Below are positions 33,165-43,107 of a DNA stretch of 64,000 nucleotides, piece after piece. The stretch's first letter is position 1; each line of letters begins with the position of its first letter. The DNA is from Myxococcus landrumus (GTDB taxonomy: Bacteria; Myxococcota; Myxococcia; Myxococcales; Myxococcaceae), in assembly GCF_017301635.1 (NCBI RefSeq), contig NZ_CP071091.1:4662001-4726000 (forward strand), written 5' to 3'. Below the pieces are notes generated by a model. It saw only the letters and a program-made list of their open reading frames with translations. It was not told where the DNA came from and made no database searches. Made by a program: the position numbers and the translations under genes.

Positions 33165-33278
33165 GCGACGTCTCCTTTGTTGGAGACACAGTCGCCCGGC
33201 GCCGCGCGATGGCCGATGAGGATGTGACGAACAGTGGAGGTTCCGGGGCCAACGGTGGACTTCAACCCCGGCGCACGC

Positions 33279-34064
33279 TCAGGACGGCAAATCCAGGGCG
33301 CGCTGGAGCCGGGCGCGGTAGCTGCGGCCCGACGTCAGCTTGGTGCCGTCGCGCAAGGTGAGCACCATCTCGCCCGGCCCCAGGGGCTCGACCTCCTCGA
33401 TGCGGTCCAGCCGGACGATGAGCGAGCGGTGCGCACGCACGAAGTCCTTCGGGTCCAGCTTCTCCTCCAGCGCGTTCATCGTCTCGCGCGTGAGGTAGGA
33501 CTGCTTGCCCTGGTGGACGGAGACATAGTTCCCCTCCGCCTCCAGGTAGTCGATGTCTTCCACGCGCAGGAAGCGCATGCGCCAGCCCACCTTGGCCACC
33601 AGCCGCTTCACGTAGGGCTCCGACGCGGCGGGCAGGCGCAGCGACAGCGACTCCAGCCGTTCGAGCAGCTCCGCGTCCAGCTCCGTGGCCCCGGTGCGGC
33701 GCCGCTCGCGCACACGCGCGAGGCTCTGCTGGAAGCGCTCCCGGTCGAAGGGCTTGAGCAGGTAGTCGAGCGCGTTGGCCTCGAACGCCTGCACGGCGAA
33801 GTCCCGGTGGGCCGTGATGAAGATGACCGCGGGCTGGTACTCGCCCGCCAAGGCGCGCAGCACACCAAAGCCGTCCGGCTCCGGCATCTGCACGTCCAGG
33901 AGGACCAGGTCCGGGCGCTCGGCGCGGATGGCGGCGATGGCCTCGGCGCCGTCGCGGCACTCGCCGATGACGGTCATGTCCGGCTCGTCCGCGAGCAGCT
34001 CCCGCACCCGGTCTCGGGCCAGGGGTTCGTCGTCTGCGATGAGCACGCGGATGGGCGCGCTCAC
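33279..34064 (-). CDS. LytTR family response regulator
   Basis: 261 residues. Receiver domain (1-120): DDEP at 11-14, phospho-acceptor Asp in VLLDVQMP (~57), Thr in FITAHRD and Lys in LLKPFDRE. C-terminal LytTR domain (155-255): RFLRVEDIDYLEAEGNYVSVH, RAHRSLIVRLDRIEEVE, SGRSYRARL. GTG 34064 overlaps the kinase stop (GTGA). It is the cognate partner of the kinase immediately upstream. Confidence 0.95.
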   Translation of the reverse strand: MSAPIRVLIADDEPLARDRVRELLADEPDMTVIGECRDGAEAIAAIRAERPDLVLLDVQMPEPDGFGVLRALAGEYQPAVIFITAHRDFAVQAFEANALDYLLKPFDRERFQQSLARVRERRRTGATELDAELLERLESLSLRLPAASEPYVKRLVAKVGWRMRFLRVEDIDYLEAEGNYVSVHQGKQSYLTRETMNALEEKLDPKDFVRAHRSLIVRLDRIEEVEPLGPGEMVLTLRDGTKLTSGRSYRARLQRALDLPS

Positions 34065-35107
34065 GCCACGGACTCCGTCCGGAAGGGGATGGTCAGCGAG
34101 ACTTGTGCCCCGCCCTCCTCGCGTCCCTTCAGCTCCAGCTTGTGCGCGGGCCCGTAGAGCTGCACCAGCCGCTCGCGCGTAATCCACAGGCCCTTGCCTC
34201 CGCCACTGGTCTTCGCGACCGTCCCGGCGCGCAGGCCCACGCCGTCGTCACGGACCTCCAACACCAGCTCCGGGCCGTCGCGGCGCGCGACCACCGTCAC
34301 CGTGCCCGGCGCGGAGCGAGGAGCGATGCCGTGCTGGATGGCGTTCTCCACCAGGGGCTGGAGCAGCAGGTACGGCACATGGGCGCCCAGGGTGTCCTGG
34401 TCGATTTCGTGCTTCACCTGGAGCCGGTCCGTGAAGCGCACCCCCTGGATGTCCAGGTAGAGCTGGAGCGTGCGCAGCTCGTCGCGCAGGGGGACCTCCT
34501 CGCGCGCCGCCGAATCGAGCGTGCCCCGGAGCAAGTCACTCAGCCGCGCAATCATCCGCTCACTGCCCCGAGGGTCCTTGTGCACGAGGGCCGAGATGGA
34601 GTTGAGCGTGTTGAAGAGGAAGTGCGGGTGGAGCTGGGACTTGAGGACGTGGAGCTGCGCGCGGGCGAGCTGGGTGTCCTTCAGCCGGAGCTGCTCGGCG
34701 AAGTAGAGGCCGTGCGCCAGGCCCAGCATCAGCAGGTAGATGAACGGGTTGTAGAGCAGCGCGTGCTCGAGGACGGACAGGTAGGCCGGAGGCGTGGAGT
34801 ACCAGCCGAGGTACGGGTCCAACGAATAGATGACGGTGGCACGGAAGAACGAGACGACCAGCGCGCCGCCCACGTGCAGGGCCACCCGCGAGCGCCAGTG
34901 GCGCCGCTCGATGGGGAAGCGCAACCCCAGGTTCAGCACGGCGACGGTGATGGGCACCCACAGCACGTTGGCGAAGCCATCCGTGAGCAGCGCGTGGGAC
35001 CAGGTCACGCCTCGCACGGAGTGTGCCTCGCTGGAGGCCGCGAGCCCCTGCAAGGTCCAGTAGGCGCAGGCCGCCACCCACCATTTCCACTGACTTCCAC
35101 GGGCCAT
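34061..35107 (-). CDS. LytS-type membrane histidine kinase
   Basis: 348 residues. Four membrane segments (about 8-26, 38-62, 70-92, 112-135), then a His_kinase domain (QLHVLKSQLHPHFLFNTLNSI, His ~155) and HATPase (NAIQHGIAPRS, VRDDGVGLRAG, KGLWITRERLVQLYG). This is the LytS/YehU subclass partnering LytTR regulators, with a 4-bp overlap to the regulator. Signal unknown. Confidence 0.93.
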   Translation of the reverse strand: MARGSQWKWWVAACAYWTLQGLAASSEAHSVRGVTWSHALLTDGFANVLWVPITVAVLNLGLRFPIERRHWRSRVALHVGGALVVSFFRATVIYSLDPYLGWYSTPPAYLSVLEHALLYNPFIYLLMLGLAHGLYFAEQLRLKDTQLARAQLHVLKSQLHPHFLFNTLNSISALVHKDPRGSERMIARLSDLLRGTLDSAAREEVPLRDELRTLQLYLDIQGVRFTDRLQVKHEIDQDTLGAHVPYLLLQPLVENAIQHGIAPRSAPGTVTVVARRDGPELVLEVRDDGVGLRAGTVAKTSGGGKGLWITRERLVQLYGPAHKLELKGREEGGAQVSLTIPFRTESVA

Positions 35108-35204
35108 GAGCGCGGAAGGTACACGGACTCGAGACGAGGGTCACATCCGGCCAAACCGTTCGTCCCACCCCCTCCCGTGCCCGCTTGCACCTATCCTCGC
35201 GAGC

Positions 35205-35858
35205 ATGAGTGAGCAGGTCGTCCAGGCGCGTTATCGGGAGCTGTTGAAGCAGGTGGAGCAGTGGGCCCAGGGGTTCGGCGGGAGGCTCGTGCTGGGCGAG
35301 CCCGTGGCCGAGGACGACCTGGCGCTCCTCCCGGAGCTGCTCGGCGTCCCGCCCTCCGAGGGAGGGGACGTGCTGGCCCCGGGGCTGAAGGAGTTCTGGA
35401 GGGTGTGCGCCTCCGCGCGTGTCGAGGTCCTCCGGGCCGAGGATGGCGAGGCCCCCGAGTGGACCGCGCTGCCCGCCGACTTCCGCGTGTACTCACCGGA
35501 CGAGGTGCTGGAGTCCACGCGCTGGGTGCGCATCCCCGCGGGCGTCGCCATCGGCAATCGCCCCATCACCACCGAGCACCTGGTCCCCATCGCCGCGGCC
35601 CACCGGCTCCCCAGGGACGTGCAGTGGTGTATCGCCCCGAGCAGCGGCGGACAGGAGCGTCCCGCCTTCGTGCGCAACCACATGGATGAGCTGGGCTGGG
35701 CCCGCTTCCAGGACACACGGCGCTTCGTCTGGGAGGAGGCGCGCACCGCGTCGGGCCCCGTGTTCGACACGTTCCTCGACTGGCTGGAGTCCTACGTCGC
35801 GAACGTCCGCGCGCTTCCGCCCGAGGACCTCTACCCGGACGGCGTCACCCCTCCCTGA
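35205..35858 (+). CDS. SMI1/KNR4-like hypothetical protein
   Basis: 217 residues, cytosolic. Layout resembles the product at 28244: LVLGEPVAEDDLALLPELLG, PGLKEFWRVCASARVEVL, FRVYSPDEVL, TTEHLVPIAAAH, and a terminal FDTFLDWLESYVANV. These may be distant SUKH paralogues; sequence identity looks low. Divergent from the LytS kinase. No toxin-like gene lies nearby, so an immunity role is only a guess. Confidence 0.65.
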   Translation: MSEQVVQARYRELLKQVEQWAQGFGGRLVLGEPVAEDDLALLPELLGVPPSEGGDVLAPGLKEFWRVCASARVEVLRAEDGEAPEWTALPADFRVYSPDEVLESTRWVRIPAGVAIGNRPITTEHLVPIAAAHRLPRDVQWCIAPSSGGQERPAFVRNHMDELGWARFQDTRRFVWEEARTASGPVFDTFLDWLESYVANVRALPPEDLYPDGVTPP

Positions 35859-35877
35859 GGCGTGAGTCGTCAGCGCG

Positions 35878-36489
35878 TCACGGCAACAGGTCCTCCTTCT
35901 TCGCCAGCTTCTTCGCCAGCGTGGTGTAGGACCACTCGCCCTCTTCATCGACCAGGCCCTTCTTGAGGAGCTTGCTGAGCTCGGGGCCAATCTCGCTGGA
36001 GTGCCCCACCAGGTGGTGGTCCGCGCGCACCTTGCCGATGGCGTCCTCCCGGTCATCCGCGACGACGAGCTTCGCGGTCAGCTTGTCCGCGTAGGTGGAG
36101 TAGTCGTTGTAGTAGGTCCACGCCACGCCCTGCACGGTGAAGTCCCCCAGCACGACGACCTCGCCGTGGACCAGCAGGTTGTTCGCCTTGAGCGAGCCCC
36201 CCACGAAGAGCAGCGAGTAGTCGAAGCCCTCGTGGATGATGTTGCCTTCCACCACCAGGTCTCCCGTCACGAGCAGGCGCCCCTGGTCCTCGAGGACGAG
36301 GTTGCCGTTCACCGTGACACTGACGGCGTCGATGACCTGGTCCTCGCCCTCGGACACCTTCATCCCCTTGGCCACCTGCTTCGCGGGCCCCGGGGACGAC
36401 AGCTTCGCCTTGAGCGCGGCCCGCTTGGCGGGGGTGCTCACATGGGGATGAAGCGAGGACTCCTGCAGCAACTTCTCGAGAATCTTCAT
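35878..36489 (-). CDS. Beta-solenoid (bactofilin-like) protein
   Basis: 203 residues. Residues 55-125 are short beta repeats of about 18-20 residues (VTVNGNLVLEDQGRLLVTGDL, VEGNIIHEGFDYSLLFVGG, SLKANNLLVHGEVVVLGDF), resembling a right-handed solenoid such as bactofilins. The N-terminus (MKILEKLLQES) and the Lys-rich C-terminus (SKLLKKGLV, KLAKKEDLLP) are helical. No signal peptide. True bactofilins of Myxococcus are cytoskeletal; this one has an added C-terminal domain and may act otherwise. Confidence 0.6.
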   Translation of the reverse strand: MKILEKLLQESSLHPHVSTPAKRAALKAKLSSPGPAKQVAKGMKVSEGEDQVIDAVSVTVNGNLVLEDQGRLLVTGDLVVEGNIIHEGFDYSLLFVGGSLKANNLLVHGEVVVLGDFTVQGVAWTYYNDYSTYADKLTAKLVVADDREDAIGKVRADHHLVGHSSEIGPELSKLLKKGLVDEEGEWSYTTLAKKLAKKEDLLP

Positions 36490-36620
36490 GCGGACAAAGC
36501 TAGGCGTCCCACTCGACACTGACGAGCGGAATGTCAGGGCCTCGACCGAAGGGCCGCCTCGCGTCTTTCGCGAGCCCTGTATACTGGGACTTCCTCCTCG
36601 CAACATGGCGTGAGGTCCAC

Positions 36621-37685
36621 ATGGCGGCGACCAGGAAAGCCCTACGAAGAATGTCTCGCGGAGGAGGGCGCTCCTGTCCCCTGGCCGTCACCGCGGCGCT
36701 CTTCACCTGGGTGCTCCTCTTCTTCGCGACGTCGGCGACGGCGCAGACGATGGAGGACCGGGCGTATGTCGGGTTCACCCTCGCGCGCGGCACGGACATC
36801 GGCCCACGCGGAAGCAGTCTGGATGAGCGTCAGCAACTGGACCTCCGGCTGCCGCTGCCGCCGCTCTTCCTGGGCCGCACGGTGCTCGTGCCGACGGTGG
36901 GCTACGAGACGCGCTGGATGGGACTGGAGCGCAAGGGCCTGCTCGCGGACATGCCCGAGGACGAGGACCTGGGCCGGCGCTTCCATGTGCTCCAGCTCGG
37001 GCTCTCGCTGATTCGCCCGCTGTCGCCCCGGTGGATGATGGTGATGGGCGCGATGGCGAGCACCCGCACCGACTTCCGGAGCGCCTACGACTTCGGCCTC
37101 GACACGAACTGGGCCGGCTTCGCGATGGCCAGCTATCTGGTGGGGGGAGACCCGGGCGTGCGGGTGACGTTCGGCCTGGTGGCGCTGTACCCGTTCGACG
37201 TCAGCCCCGTCTTCCCCATGGCCTCGTTCGTCTACCGCAAGGGCCCGTACATCCTGGAGCTGGGCCTGCCTCGGCTCGCCATGATGCTGAAGGTGGGCGA
37301 TGGACTGGAGCTGGGCCTCACGGGTGCGTTCGACCAGCAGGTGTTCCGCACGCGCATGCCGCAGGCCCCGCAAGGGCCCAACGCCCACTATGTGCGGGAG
37401 ACGCAGCTTCGCGTCGGGCCCACGGTGAACACGCGGCTGGGCGGAGGAAGCCTCTGGGTGAGCTCGTCCATCGGGCTCGACGTCCTGAATGACTACGCCC
37501 TGCTCGACCGGAACCGCGACCGCGTGGACCTGGAGATGCTTCGCTCCACGCGGCCCGCACCCTACCTGCGGGTGTCACTGGGATGGCGTCCGCCCCGGCG
37601 TCCCAGCACGGCCTCTCGGCTCATGGGCGTGCCCCCTTCCGAGGCTCCCTCGGTAAAGGGGACTCCGACGCCCCTCGCCCGATGA
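36621..37685 (+). CDS. DUF6268-like outer membrane beta-barrel protein
   Basis: 354 residues. Signal peptide (about 20-42, VTAALFTWVLLFFATSATAQ). The mature part alternates amphipathic strands (LPLPPLFLGRTVLVPTVGYETRW, VLQLGLSLIRPLSPRWMMVMG, RVTFGLVALYPFDVSPVFP, LGGGSLWVSSSIGLDVL), typical of an outer-membrane barrel. I associate it with DUF6268 from memory. GAGG lies five bases before ATG 36621. The terminal ~30 residues are disordered. Convergent with the MYXO-CTERM gene. Confidence 0.75.
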   Translation: MAATRKALRRMSRGGGRSCPLAVTAALFTWVLLFFATSATAQTMEDRAYVGFTLARGTDIGPRGSSLDERQQLDLRLPLPPLFLGRTVLVPTVGYETRWMGLERKGLLADMPEDEDLGRRFHVLQLGLSLIRPLSPRWMMVMGAMASTRTDFRSAYDFGLDTNWAGFAMASYLVGGDPGVRVTFGLVALYPFDVSPVFPMASFVYRKGPYILELGLPRLAMMLKVGDGLELGLTGAFDQQVFRTRMPQAPQGPNAHYVRETQLRVGPTVNTRLGGGSLWVSSSIGLDVLNDYALLDRNRDRVDLEMLRSTRPAPYLRVSLGWRPPRRPSTASRLMGVPPSEAPSVKGTPTPLAR

Positions 37686-37717
37686 AGGGGCGTGGACGCC
37701 TCCTCGCCTGGGCGTCC

Positions 37718-40390
37718 TCAACCGCGACGTCGGCGCAGCAACATCACCAGCCCGAAGAGTCCCGCCAGGGTGATGGCGCCCGAGCCTCCGTGCGCGCCAC
37801 AACCTCCGCACCCCTGCCCTGACTCGGCGCCCGTCGACAGCACCTTGAAGAACCATCCCAGCCGAGCCCCTGGGTCCACGCGCCCGCGCCCCGCCTCCGT
37901 CGAATCCCTGGAGCCGCCTACCTGCCACGCCAAGAGCTGGCCTGGATACAGGCTCAGGCCCCGGCCCGAGACCTCGCTCCGGTGCACCCGGTCGAAGATG
38001 GGCAGCGTCTCCCCTGGCAGCGTGATGTCGATGCCTTCCTTCGACTGCATCGACGTGTTCACCACCGCGTAGAAGTTCCCCTGCGCCGTGGTCATCTTCC
38101 GCACCACGACCTCCGCATCCGACGCCGCGCCCGGCACCACCGTGCTGGGGAGCGCCGGCAGCGCGAGGAACGCCGCATGGAAGTCACGGGTGTACTCGGG
38201 GAAGCCTCGGCTGATGGATGACGCCTCCAGGTAGCCCAGGAGCGTCGGGTCGCCATTCGCCACGGCGCGGGCTTCCGCCAGCATCGAGTACGGCCCCTGC
38301 CGGTCCACCGACATGGCCAGGTAACCCCACAGCCCGCCCATGGGCCAGTTGCCGTACCGGTCATCCGCCGTGTCGTTGGCGTAGTCGCCCCTGCCGTCGT
38401 CTTCGTTCAGCGGGAAGTGATGCACCATCGCGAGACCGGACGCCGTCCGGAAGCGATTCAGCAGCGCGCCCTCCGCCACGCTGAACAGCCGGTTGAAGGG
38501 ATACGTCACGGAGACGCCCTCCGCCGAGGAGTAGCGGTCCGGGTCCGCGGGAGGAAAGCTGTTGAACGGCTCCCCCCAGGAGCGGTTGAGCTGCTCGGTG
38601 GGAGGAAGCACGTCCGAGGTGAGGGCCTTGCGATACGTGCCGCTCTGGACGAAGGCGCTGAACCCGGCCGGTGGATAGCGGTACTTGCAACAGCGGTCCG
38701 ACGTGTCCCCCGGCGCACAACATCCCCGCTCATCCACCGAGGCCCAGGCGGCGGGGTCGTCGGTGACGGTGACCGCCATGTCCGCCAGGTCCTCCGGCGT
38801 GGGCAGCCCTTCTTCCGGGTAGGGCGTGAAGAGGACCTGCGCGTCCGCCACCCCGTTGCTCCGGAGGTGGTCACGGATGGCCTCGAGGAAGGCGCGCCGC
38901 TTCTCGAACCACCACTCGTAGTACCGCGCGCGCAGCGTGGGGTTCGCCTGGAGCATGGCGCGCGACACACTCTGTCCCGTGTCGTCGGAGAAGCGGCCGA
39001 GCGCCTCCGGCGAGAAGCTCACCGGCAGGTCCGTGGGCCGGGTGCGGAACCACGCGCCCAGGAAGTCCACCTGCCCCTTGAAGTGGAGCACCGTGGCGTC
39101 CATCAACTTCTTCACGTCCGCCAGCGCGTCCGGGTCCGACACGTCCACGCAGTTGTCGTCGGACCAGTAGATGGGCGAGTAGATGTCCCCTTCCCGGTCG
39201 AACAACGGCCTGCACCGGCGCTGCTCTCCCAACGGCTTGAGGCCGCACACCGAAGGCTGATGCCACGGCGTGAGGCAGACATGCCACTTCGAGAGCGACT
39301 TGCAGTCGGAGTCCCGCGCGCAGCGCGTGCTCGTATAGACGCGCTCCCCACCGATGGCGCCCGAGTACTCGTAGTAGGGCAGCACCGAGAGGCCCTGCGC
39401 CGCCGCGCGAGACACCGCCGTGGCCCACAGGCTCGAATCCCGAGGCTGCACGTACCAGGGCGGCGGGGAGAACGGGGCCGAGTTCCAGCCCTCCGCGTAG
39501 CCGAACTCCAGCAGGTCGTGGGAGTACGTGTCGATGCCCAGGAACTTCGCCTGCTTCAGCCGGTAGTCGAACCAGGTCCCCGGTGAAGCCGCGGGCTGGC
39601 AGCCGGTGCCCTCGCCCTGTGCGCAAATGGCCGTGTCGTCGTTCATCTCCTCGCGCCAGAACACGTGCCGGCGAGGCAGCGGCGCGGGCGGGTAGTGGAT
39701 GGCGAGGTCCAGGCTCGACGGGTTGGGGACCTCGAACAGCCGGATGCGCGAGACGGCGGTGCCCTTGTCGGTGGGCGAGCCATGGCGGGCGAAGTGGCCC
39801 ACGGAGACCCAGAAGCCCTGGGCCGGGCCCTCCGGGCGGCGCGTGTCCTCCACGTTGCGCTGGCCGACGATGGGCGCGAAGCGGTCATGCAGATAGAAGA
39901 ACTGGCGGAACTGCTGCCACTTGCGCGACAGCGGATACTGGAGCGACTCGGGATTCGGGTACGCGTACTGCTCGCGGAAGTCGCCAATGGACGTGCCGGT
40001 GCTGAAGCCCCGGAACTTGTCCGCGCCCTTGTTGGCCACGGCCATCATCCGTGACTCGTCATCCGGGTACTCCACCACCAGCAGGTAGGCGCGCCCAGCC
40101 TGGAGCCCCTTGCCCACGCCCAGCTTGTAGGAGAAGGACCGGGCCTGAGGCCCCATCGTCATCACGCGCACCGGACGCGTCACGCCGTCCAACGTCACGG
40201 AGCGAATCACCGAGGTGCTGTTGGCGCCATGCACCACCGGGTGCGGGTCCGAGGGGTCTCCGCAGTGGACCTCGTCAATCAGGGGCAGCAACCCGAAGGG
40301 CGCGCCCGCGTCCACCAGCGACTGCCCCGGCGCACGCGTGGGCAGCCCCAGGACGAGCAGGCACGACAGCAACCACCACGGGCGACGCAC
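37718..40390 (-). CDS. Large exported protein with MYXO-CTERM-like anchor
   Basis: 890 residues. Signal peptide (MRRPWWLLSCLLVLGLPTRA). The long mature part is not recognised; it contains many Trp/Tyr/Asp and Cys pairs (CCAPGDTSDRCCKYRYPP; CARDSDCKSLSKWHVC), and a middle part (~300-650) reminiscent of a TIM-barrel hydrolase (LPYYEYSG, WFRTRPTDLPVSF, AQVLFTPYPEEGLP). The C-terminus has the MYXO-CTERM pattern: GCGGCG, a TM segment (AITLAGLFGLVMLL) and RRRRG, which sorts proteins to the surface in this lineage. The GTG at 40390 has GGAG seven bases upstream. Possibly a surface polysaccharide hydrolase, unproven. Confidence 0.7.
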   Translation of the reverse strand: MRRPWWLLSCLLVLGLPTRAPGQSLVDAGAPFGLLPLIDEVHCGDPSDPHPVVHGANSTSVIRSVTLDGVTRPVRVMTMGPQARSFSYKLGVGKGLQAGRAYLLVVEYPDDESRMMAVANKGADKFRGFSTGTSIGDFREQYAYPNPESLQYPLSRKWQQFRQFFYLHDRFAPIVGQRNVEDTRRPEGPAQGFWVSVGHFARHGSPTDKGTAVSRIRLFEVPNPSSLDLAIHYPPAPLPRRHVFWREEMNDDTAICAQGEGTGCQPAASPGTWFDYRLKQAKFLGIDTYSHDLLEFGYAEGWNSAPFSPPPWYVQPRDSSLWATAVSRAAAQGLSVLPYYEYSGAIGGERVYTSTRCARDSDCKSLSKWHVCLTPWHQPSVCGLKPLGEQRRCRPLFDREGDIYSPIYWSDDNCVDVSDPDALADVKKLMDATVLHFKGQVDFLGAWFRTRPTDLPVSFSPEALGRFSDDTGQSVSRAMLQANPTLRARYYEWWFEKRRAFLEAIRDHLRSNGVADAQVLFTPYPEEGLPTPEDLADMAVTVTDDPAAWASVDERGCCAPGDTSDRCCKYRYPPAGFSAFVQSGTYRKALTSDVLPPTEQLNRSWGEPFNSFPPADPDRYSSAEGVSVTYPFNRLFSVAEGALLNRFRTASGLAMVHHFPLNEDDGRGDYANDTADDRYGNWPMGGLWGYLAMSVDRQGPYSMLAEARAVANGDPTLLGYLEASSISRGFPEYTRDFHAAFLALPALPSTVVPGAASDAEVVVRKMTTAQGNFYAVVNTSMQSKEGIDITLPGETLPIFDRVHRSEVSGRGLSLYPGQLLAWQVGGSRDSTEAGRGRVDPGARLGWFFKVLSTGAESGQGCGGCGAHGGSGAITLAGLFGLVMLLRRRRG

Positions 40391-40599
40391 TGGGGGACTC
40401 CATGAGGGGGAAAGAGACTCAACCAGTCTGCACGGTGGTTATCGCTACACGGATACAATAGTTTCCAAATCAGCGAATAGCTCGGATTTCGACCCCCTCC
40501 TGGGTCCAGTCCCCCATGTCAGGAGCTGAGAAGCGACCCGCATCGGGGCGAGGCTGACCCGGGAGATGGGTCCGCGCGGTCGCCCTGGCGATGAGGGAA

Positions 40600-43056
40600 C
40601 TAGCGCTCCGCCGGAGCGGAGGGCGAGGACGTCTCCTCGGCCAGCGCGTCATCCGGAGGCGGCGCCACCACCGTGAGGATGGGGCGCGAGTCCGCGAGCG
40701 ACGGCGCGAAGAGCGACGGCTGGCCCGGGTCCTCGAAGAGGGTGGTGAAGTCAGCGCGCGTCACGCCGCGCTCGAGGCGCGCGGCGAAGGTCTCCTTCAA
40801 GAGCCGCACGTAGTACTCCGCATCGTAGTCACGCGGGTCCTCGGCTCCGGACAAGGGCGAGCTCCCCTCGTCATCGGGCTCGCGCTCGGGCAACAGGCCC
40901 GCGCGTCCACCCACCGCGCGATAGACGCGGATGTGTTCACCCGAGGCCCAGGTCTTCCGCCCCGAGGAGAGCAGGGCCTCATAGGCCAGTTCCCGCCGCC
41001 GCTCGCGCACGGCGCCATACTGCGTGGAGTCCTTCGTCAGCCGCACGTTCGCCGCCACCTCCGAGGTGGGCACCTGCCGCCTGCGCAGCGCCATCACCGT
41101 GGTGACGTACGTCTCCCGCACCGCCTGGAGGTCTCCCGCCAGGAGGCAGCGCAGGGCCTTGCGCAGGAAGGTCTCTCCGAAGGGCTCCGCGCGGCTGGAG
41201 CGGAACGCCACGCCCTTGAGGTGCAGCGTCCCGTCATAGGACTGCAGCGCGTAGTTCTTCGGTTCGTGCGACAGCATCACCGCATAGCGCCCCTCGAACT
41301 CCAGTTGCACGAGACGAGGCAGGAGCGCGGCGACCTCCGACACCACCCGGCGCTCATCCTCCTCGCGCCAGTCCTCCGGCACCGCGAAGTACACGCCGTC
41401 CGTGTCCGCCTCCAGCAGCGTGACGCCCCGGCGCGCGAGCTCCCGGCACAACAGCGCCAGCACCGCGCGCCCGCGCCGCGTCACCTCGTTGGCCGCGTGG
41501 ACGTCCGCGAAGCGTGTCAGCCCCACCGCGCCCAGGTAGCCATAGGCCGAGTTCACGACGAGCTTCATCGCCGCGGAGAGCGCCTCATTCTCATGCCGCT
41601 CCGCCGAACCCGGCGGCGCCGAGCGCCCCCGCTTCTTCGCCGCCAGCCGCTGCTCCACCAACCGGTCCACCAGCGCCAGGAGCGCTCCCAACCTGTCGCG
41701 CTTGGGGCCGATGCGGTACTCGCGCATCAGCGACGGATACAGGCTGGCCACGTCCGCCTTCACCACGCGCCGGGCCACGCCCGTGGCGAACAGGTGCAGC
41801 GCCGCCCCGTTGTGTGTCGTGCCGTCCCCTTCCTCGTGCGCGGGAAGCGCCACACCCGAGCGCAGGTACGCGCGCACCAGCAGCGGGTCCAACACGCCCG
41901 TGGCCGCGCCCGCGTCCGCCAGCCGCTCGTAGCGCCGGGGCGCCATGCGCGCCAACGCGAAGGCCGCGCCGCCCAGCAGCCGCGCGATGCCCTCCGCCTC
42001 GCCCACGTCGTCCCGCGCGTAGCGCCGCACCCGCTCCGGGTCCGTGCCGAAGACCTCGTACACCTTCGCGCCGGGGATGTACTCGCGCGCGGGCCCCGCG
42101 ATGCCGAAGTGCCGCGCCACCGCCTTGAGCCCATGGCCCGGCAAGTCCCTCGCGGAGAAGTCGTGCCGCAACACCGCATCCAGCGTGTCGATGAACTCGC
42201 GCCCCGGCACCGTGTAGCGCGCGCGCCGCATCGCGTCCGCGTTGCGCTCCGCCCCGCGCCCCAACGCCGAGCCTCGCGCCGACGGCCGGTGCCTCAAGCC
42301 CGGCGTCCCCGCTCGCCCCAGCGCCAGCACCACGCCCAGGTGCTTCGCGCGCCTCGCGACGAATGGCAGGTCGAAGCCGTGCAGGTTGTGGTTCTCGATG
42401 ACGTCCGGGTCCAGCACCCGCACCCGCTCGACGAAGCGGCGCAGCAGGTCCGCCTCCGCCGCGTCCCCCTCGCCGTGCGCCTCCAGGGTCTCCGCGTCAC
42501 CGCGAGGCCCCTTCACCGCGATGAGGAAGATGCGGTCCTTCGCCGGGTCCAGCCCCGTCGTCTCCAGGTCGAACTGCAGCCGGTGCAGCGCATCGAACGA
42601 GAGCCCCCGGAAGTACGTCCGCCCCGACGCCGTCAGGTACTGGTCCTCGGGCGGCAGCGACAGCACCAGGCCCGGGCTCACGTCCCGCAGGTTCGTGAAC
42701 ACCTGCCCCAGCCGCCGCGACACGCCCTGCAGCACGTCCGACACCAACGCGCGTCCATCCTCCGCGCGAATCAGGTAGCGCAGCGCCCCCGGCCCGGACA
42801 GCTCCTGGTACGTCACGCAGCGCGGCGCCGGCCCCTCACGCTCCGGCCGCAGCCGGGACCCCAGGTGCGCCAGGTCCTCCAGCGTGGACAGCACCAACCA
42901 CGGCCGGAAGCGCACGTCCTCGCGCACCAGCGCCCCGGTGTCCGGCAACCGTCTCCACACGAAGGCGCGGCCGTCGGGCTCCGCCCACACCGAGACGATG
43001 CCCGGCGTCGCGTCCCAACCCCACAGCCACTCGTCCTCCACCATGCCCCGCATCAT
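40600..43056 (-). CDS. polB: Family B DNA polymerase
   Basis: 818 residues. Exonuclease motifs: Exo I FDLETTGLDP (~160), Exo II ENHNLHGFDLPF (~225), Exo III YARDD (~344). Polymerase motifs: A DVASLYPSLM (~431), B KLVVNSAYGYLG (~497) and C EADTDGVYF (~548). All catalytic acids are present. E. coli Pol II is a damage-response family B enzyme of similar size (783). ATG 43056 is chosen; the frame opens with a TTG at 43113. Divergent from a WYL-type regulator across 51 bp, which could control it, given WYL links to DNA-damage sensing. Confidence 0.9.
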   Translation of the reverse strand: MMRGMVEDEWLWGWDATPGIVSVWAEPDGRAFVWRRLPDTGALVREDVRFRPWLVLSTLEDLAHLGSRLRPEREGPAPRCVTYQELSGPGALRYLIRAEDGRALVSDVLQGVSRRLGQVFTNLRDVSPGLVLSLPPEDQYLTASGRTYFRGLSFDALHRLQFDLETTGLDPAKDRIFLIAVKGPRGDAETLEAHGEGDAAEADLLRRFVERVRVLDPDVIENHNLHGFDLPFVARRAKHLGVVLALGRAGTPGLRHRPSARGSALGRGAERNADAMRRARYTVPGREFIDTLDAVLRHDFSARDLPGHGLKAVARHFGIAGPAREYIPGAKVYEVFGTDPERVRRYARDDVGEAEGIARLLGGAAFALARMAPRRYERLADAGAATGVLDPLLVRAYLRSGVALPAHEEGDGTTHNGAALHLFATGVARRVVKADVASLYPSLMREYRIGPKRDRLGALLALVDRLVEQRLAAKKRGRSAPPGSAERHENEALSAAMKLVVNSAYGYLGAVGLTRFADVHAANEVTRRGRAVLALLCRELARRGVTLLEADTDGVYFAVPEDWREEDERRVVSEVAALLPRLVQLEFEGRYAVMLSHEPKNYALQSYDGTLHLKGVAFRSSRAEPFGETFLRKALRCLLAGDLQAVRETYVTTVMALRRRQVPTSEVAANVRLTKDSTQYGAVRERRRELAYEALLSSGRKTWASGEHIRVYRAVGGRAGLLPEREPDDEGSSPLSGAEDPRDYDAEYYVRLLKETFAARLERGVTRADFTTLFEDPGQPSLFAPSLADSRPILTVVAPPPDDALAEETSSPSAPAER

Positions 43057-43107
43057 GCCCCACAGCTTGCCGCTCACGGGTGTCAGCGGTATGTCAGGTA
43101 TCCACCC

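Noticed and set aside
40591..43107. Long open frame antisense to polB, in frame with the WYL regulator
   Set aside because: The true regulator begins at ATG 43108; the upstream part is Arg/His/Gln-rich and overlaps the polymerase motifs on the other strand.
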